Assembly: GCA_949287225.1 (NCBI GenBank)
Contig: CASEFP010000060.1
Location: forward strand, 1-64,000
DNA from: an uncultured Lentisphaeria bacterium
GTDB lineage: Bacteria > Verrucomicrobiota > Lentisphaeria > Victivallales > UBA1829
Direction of reading: 5' to 3'
Length of the DNA stretch: 64,000 nucleotides
The position numbers and the translations under genes are program-made. Below the pieces are notes generated by a model, which saw only the letters and a program-made list of their open reading frames with translations, ran no database searches and was not told where the DNA came from. This document shows positions 63,270 to 64,000 of the stretch, one piece after another. Every line of letters starts with the position of its first letter. The first letter of the stretch is position 1.

Positions 63270-64000
63270 TCAGTCTCCTTTCCCCATGAATTTGAATTTC
63301 CCCCACAGCGAATGGTTGTGATTGTTCCCCATCGTCATGGAGAAGGCGGAATATTCCGCGGGCTTCTTATCCGGGGCGAGTTTGTTGTTGACGAGATTGC
63401 CGAACCAGGTCTGGTAGGCGCGCGGGGCCGCGCGGTTGTGGAGTCCCTGAAACGGGATGTAGACTTCGACGCTCCAGGCGTTTTCCGAGGCGGAGACCGC
63501 GTGTTTCACTCCGCCGCACTCCCATTTCGCATCCAGAGCCGCCTCCATGGGTTTCTCCACTTTATACGCGTCGACCCAGTCGCCGCCGGGCGAGACTGCG
63601 AACTGGTAATAGACCGCCTTGTCATTTCCCGGCGAAAGGAAGAATTCGATATTGTCGCTTCCGAACCAGACGTCTCCCCTGTTGATGGCCGGTTTGCCGG
63701 AACAGGTGAACGCCAGATAAATGCCGTTTTTGTCCCAGAGCATCCTTCCCTGCGGCTTCGAGACGAGTTCCGCTCCGGAGCCCCGCGCATCGCGCATCGG
63801 GATCACGCCCGCGCGCTTCCAGACGTTCTCCTTGATTTTTCCGTCGATTTCGATCCGCTCTCCCGCGCCGAGCTGTTTCACCTCGTAGACCGGAATCACC
63901 AGCGAAGCGTAGGCGCGCGCGGCCGTGAAATCCTTTTTCCAAGGCGCGGCGAAGAACTCCACTCTCCGGCGTTCGACGCTTCCCGGCCGTGTGGCTGCAA
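63270..64000 (-). CDS. C-terminal part of a CBM9-like exported protein (cut by window edge)
   Basis: The frame is open to the last base of the window, so the gene starts outside it. About 243 residues are visible; a GTG at 63962 is in frame but has no ribosome site and is probably internal. From ~63880 leftwards the sequence matches the pattern of CBM9-like (DOMON-type) domains: IEIDGKIKENVWKRAG, DKNGIYLAFTCSGKP, NIEFFLSPG, YYQFAVSPGGDW, WSVEVYIPFQGL. This module usually sits at the end of large exported carbohydrate-active or uncharacterised lentisphaeral and planctomycetal proteins. It is upstream in the same strand group as the secreted unknown, the M55 peptidase and the MFS gene. Confidence 0.82.
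   Translation of the reverse strand, partial: AATRPGSVERRRVEFFAAPWKKDFTAARAYASLVIPVYEVKQLGAGERIEIDGKIKENVWKRAGVIPMRDARGSGAELVSKPQGRMLWDKNGIYLAFTCSGKPAINRGDVWFGSDNIEFFLSPGNDKAVYYQFAVSPGGDWVDAYKVEKPMEAALDAKWECGGVKHAVSASENAWSVEVYIPFQGLHNRAAPRAYQTWFGNLVNNKLAPDKKPAEYSAFSMTMGNNHNHSLWGKFKFMGKGD

Overview
The window looks like chromosome from a member of the Lentisphaerota, probably a Victivallis-like carbohydrate degrader. This is an inference from content: three proteins with an FTLIEL prepilin-type N-terminus (two with an exact C-terminal H-X9-DG motif), each next to large secreted glycoside-hydrolase-type proteins and a dedicated regulator, plus LamG and CBM9-like domains, Gfo/Idh/MocA oxidoreductases and a complete MEP-pathway kinase gene. 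Composition is moderately GC-rich. No rRNA, tRNA, CRISPR array, prophage or complete insertion sequence was found.

Layout. Positions 1-178 hold an unassigned structured tail and a bidirectional terminator. Positions 195-5365 (minus) carry an exported protein of unknown function translationally coupled to dnaE. Positions 5628-18231 (minus) hold two polysaccharide-degradation operons. The first is GntR/LacI-type regulator - pseudopilin - giant GH42-like protein. The second is LacI regulator - GH20 - pseudopilin - GH71/GH99-like protein with LamG. A secreted esterase (18530-20311, plus) diverges from the second. A WecA-type glycosyl-phosphate transferase fused to a CapD/WbaP-like N-terminal half follows, then a divergent AraC regulator/GH2 pair, a frameshifted Mpv17-like membrane protein and a small exported protein.

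Positions 27077-39641 are mostly housekeeping: an M20 amidohydrolase, gph, tsaD, ppiB and ispE; a tandem array of structured palindromic repeats; an oxidoreductase and a KDPG aldolase; an NfeD-flotillin pair; a DUF486 protein; pheA; an ABC ATPase; and an orphan DNA methyltransferase. Positions 39743-41599 hold a sugar oxidoreductase/isomerase pair. Positions 41744-49174 hold a MoxR - DUF58 - transglutaminase operon followed by an AsmA-like protein. Positions 49534-52810 hold the conserved tig-clpP-clpX cluster.

Positions 52858-60259 form another carbohydrate locus: pseudopilin - LamG/beta-helix protein - GntR/LacI-type regulator on the minus strand, with a divergent GH78 alpha-L-rhamnosidase. 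The right end (60283-64000, minus) runs from a CBM9-like protein cut by the window edge, through a secreted unknown and an M55 D-aminopeptidase, to an MFS transporter.

The most interesting pattern is the repeated unit of one transcriptional regulator, one pseudopilin-like protein and one or two large exported carbohydrate-active proteins, seen three times. In all three pseudopilins the residue before the FTLIEL motif is not glycine. The unit may be a modular, substrate-specific surface apparatus that serves the role SusC/D pairs serve in Bacteroidota.
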